Part shown: positions 63,665-64,000 of the stretch, piece by piece
Position numbering within the stretch: the stretch's first letter is position 1
Layout of the letters: each line of letters starts with the position of its first letter
Source of the DNA: JABDMH01 sp050298535
GTDB lineage: Bacteria > Bacteroidota > Bacteroidia > Chitinophagales > Saprospiraceae
Assembly (NCBI GenBank): GCA_050298535.1
Contig: JBNKUI010000083.1
Location: 1-64,000, forward strand
Reading direction: 5' to 3'
DNA length: 64,000 nt
Position numbers and translations under genes: made by a program
Notes under the pieces: generated by a model
What the model was told of the DNA's origin: nothing
Databases searched by the model: none
The model's input: the letters and a program-made list of their open reading frames with translations, nothing else

Positions 63665-63696
63665 GGGTGCCTCTCAGATCAATCATTGAAGCACCC
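63665..63696 (-). terminator. Terminator of the right-edge gene
   Basis: On the minus strand GGGTGCTTC and GAGGCACCC (63688-63696 and 63665-63673) form a 9-bp stem with one G-U pair, followed by TTTTCTTTTAT. It lies about 42 bp after the stop of the right-edge gene. Confidence 0.75.
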
Positions 63697-63738
63697 AGAT
63701 GGTTAGACAGTGTCTATCCAGATAGAATGAAGCAATTT

Positions 63739-64000
63739 CTATTGTACTCGGATTCTTTTTTCTACCATGGAATTAAGGATGTCTTTATAAGCCTCAGGGT
63801 TTTTATTGCCTTCGGCATCGTACACTGCCGTTGGACCTTTAATGATCAGCGTGTCCCCATGCATCACGTAGTGCCACTCAGCAGTAGCTCCATCCACTGC
63901 ACCGTCGTTTGTATGCTTAAAGGTTTCGATGTATTTATCCCCATCTACTCTATAAGTGCCTATGGCATTTTGATCCCATGCACCAGATGCCGACTTCATA
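63739..64000 (-). CDS. C-terminal part of a small lipocalin-like protein, cut by the window edge
   Basis: At least 86 residues are present; the frame stays open to the edge, and the Met near 63999 may be internal. The sequence is beta-rich (GTYRVDGDKYIETFKHTNDG; EWHYVMHGDTLIIKGP) and ends VEKRIRVQ, resembling the end of lipocalin-like or DUF4488-type secreted proteins of Bacteroidota. The real start is outside the window. Confidence 0.6.
   Translation of the reverse strand, partial: MKSASGAWDQNAIGTYRVDGDKYIETFKHTNDGAVDGATAEWHYVMHGDTLIIKGPTAVYDAEGNKNPEAYKDILNSMVEKRIRVQ

Noticed and set aside
1..64000. CRISPR arrays, tRNA or rRNA genes, transposases, integrases and phage genes
   Set aside because: None was found by reading; the only sizeable repeats are protein-coding duplications in the DUF4331 genes.

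Overview
The window is a chromosomal segment of a member of the Bacteroidota. The evidence is a SusC/SusD pair, a C-terminal type IX secretion sorting tail, many 'MKK...LLxxC' lipoproteins, an ECF sigma/RskA-type anti-sigma pair, a Lacal_2735-type small protein, weak Shine-Dalgarno sequences and at least one TAnnTTTG-type promoter element. The genus cannot be decided from this; an environmental Cytophagia- or Saprospiria-like bacterium is a guess. I see no tRNA, rRNA, CRISPR array, insertion sequence or phage gene. Base composition looks even throughout.

Layout. 1-10.8 kb (minus strand): a secreted sulfatase with a cut-off downstream gene; a tripartite RND efflux operon whose outer-membrane channel is fused to a periplasmic binding domain; and a three-gene operon (orphan, K+ channel, membrane class III nucleotide cyclase). 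11.1-18.7 kb: a 1922-residue pseudokinase/AAA/GAF/hybrid histidine kinase, a REC-LytS-type kinase, and a convergent LytTR response regulator. The promoter regions of the sulfatase, efflux and channel/cyclase transcripts each carry a pair of LytTR-type boxes repeated at exactly 21 bp. This suggests that the signalling locus controls its neighbours as one regulon.

18.8-27 kb: assorted genes (short TPR protein, spondin-domain lipoprotein, DUF4326 protein, old yellow enzyme, nitroreductase, Dps, PhoD-type phosphatase, proline iminopeptidase). 27-40.6 kb (minus strand): a coherent accessory locus of ECF sigma factor, anti-sigma factor, two large DUF4331 proteins (one with two beta-propeller-like repeats and a T9SS tail), a TPR protein, a DUF4331 protein split into two separately secreted halves, a second TPR protein, and a TonB-dependent receptor with a histidine-rich plug. 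I consider this the best candidate for an undescribed surface uptake or display system.

40.6-48.2 kb (minus strand): DUF2064 protein, SusC, SusD, sodium:solute symporter and an atypical cysteine-containing metallophosphoesterase, tightly packed and probably one nutrient-uptake operon. 48.4-50.7 kb: SulP transporter plus beta-carbonic anhydrase, probably bicarbonate uptake. 50.8-64 kb: TetR regulator, an anchorless TonB-C-domain protein, an NlpC/P60 peptidase, a PmoA-ThuA fusion with a Gfo/Idh/MocA oxidoreductase, an RluA-type pseudouridine synthase, an MBL-fold hydrolase, a GT-C-like membrane protein, a TPR sensor histidine kinase and a truncated gene at the right edge.
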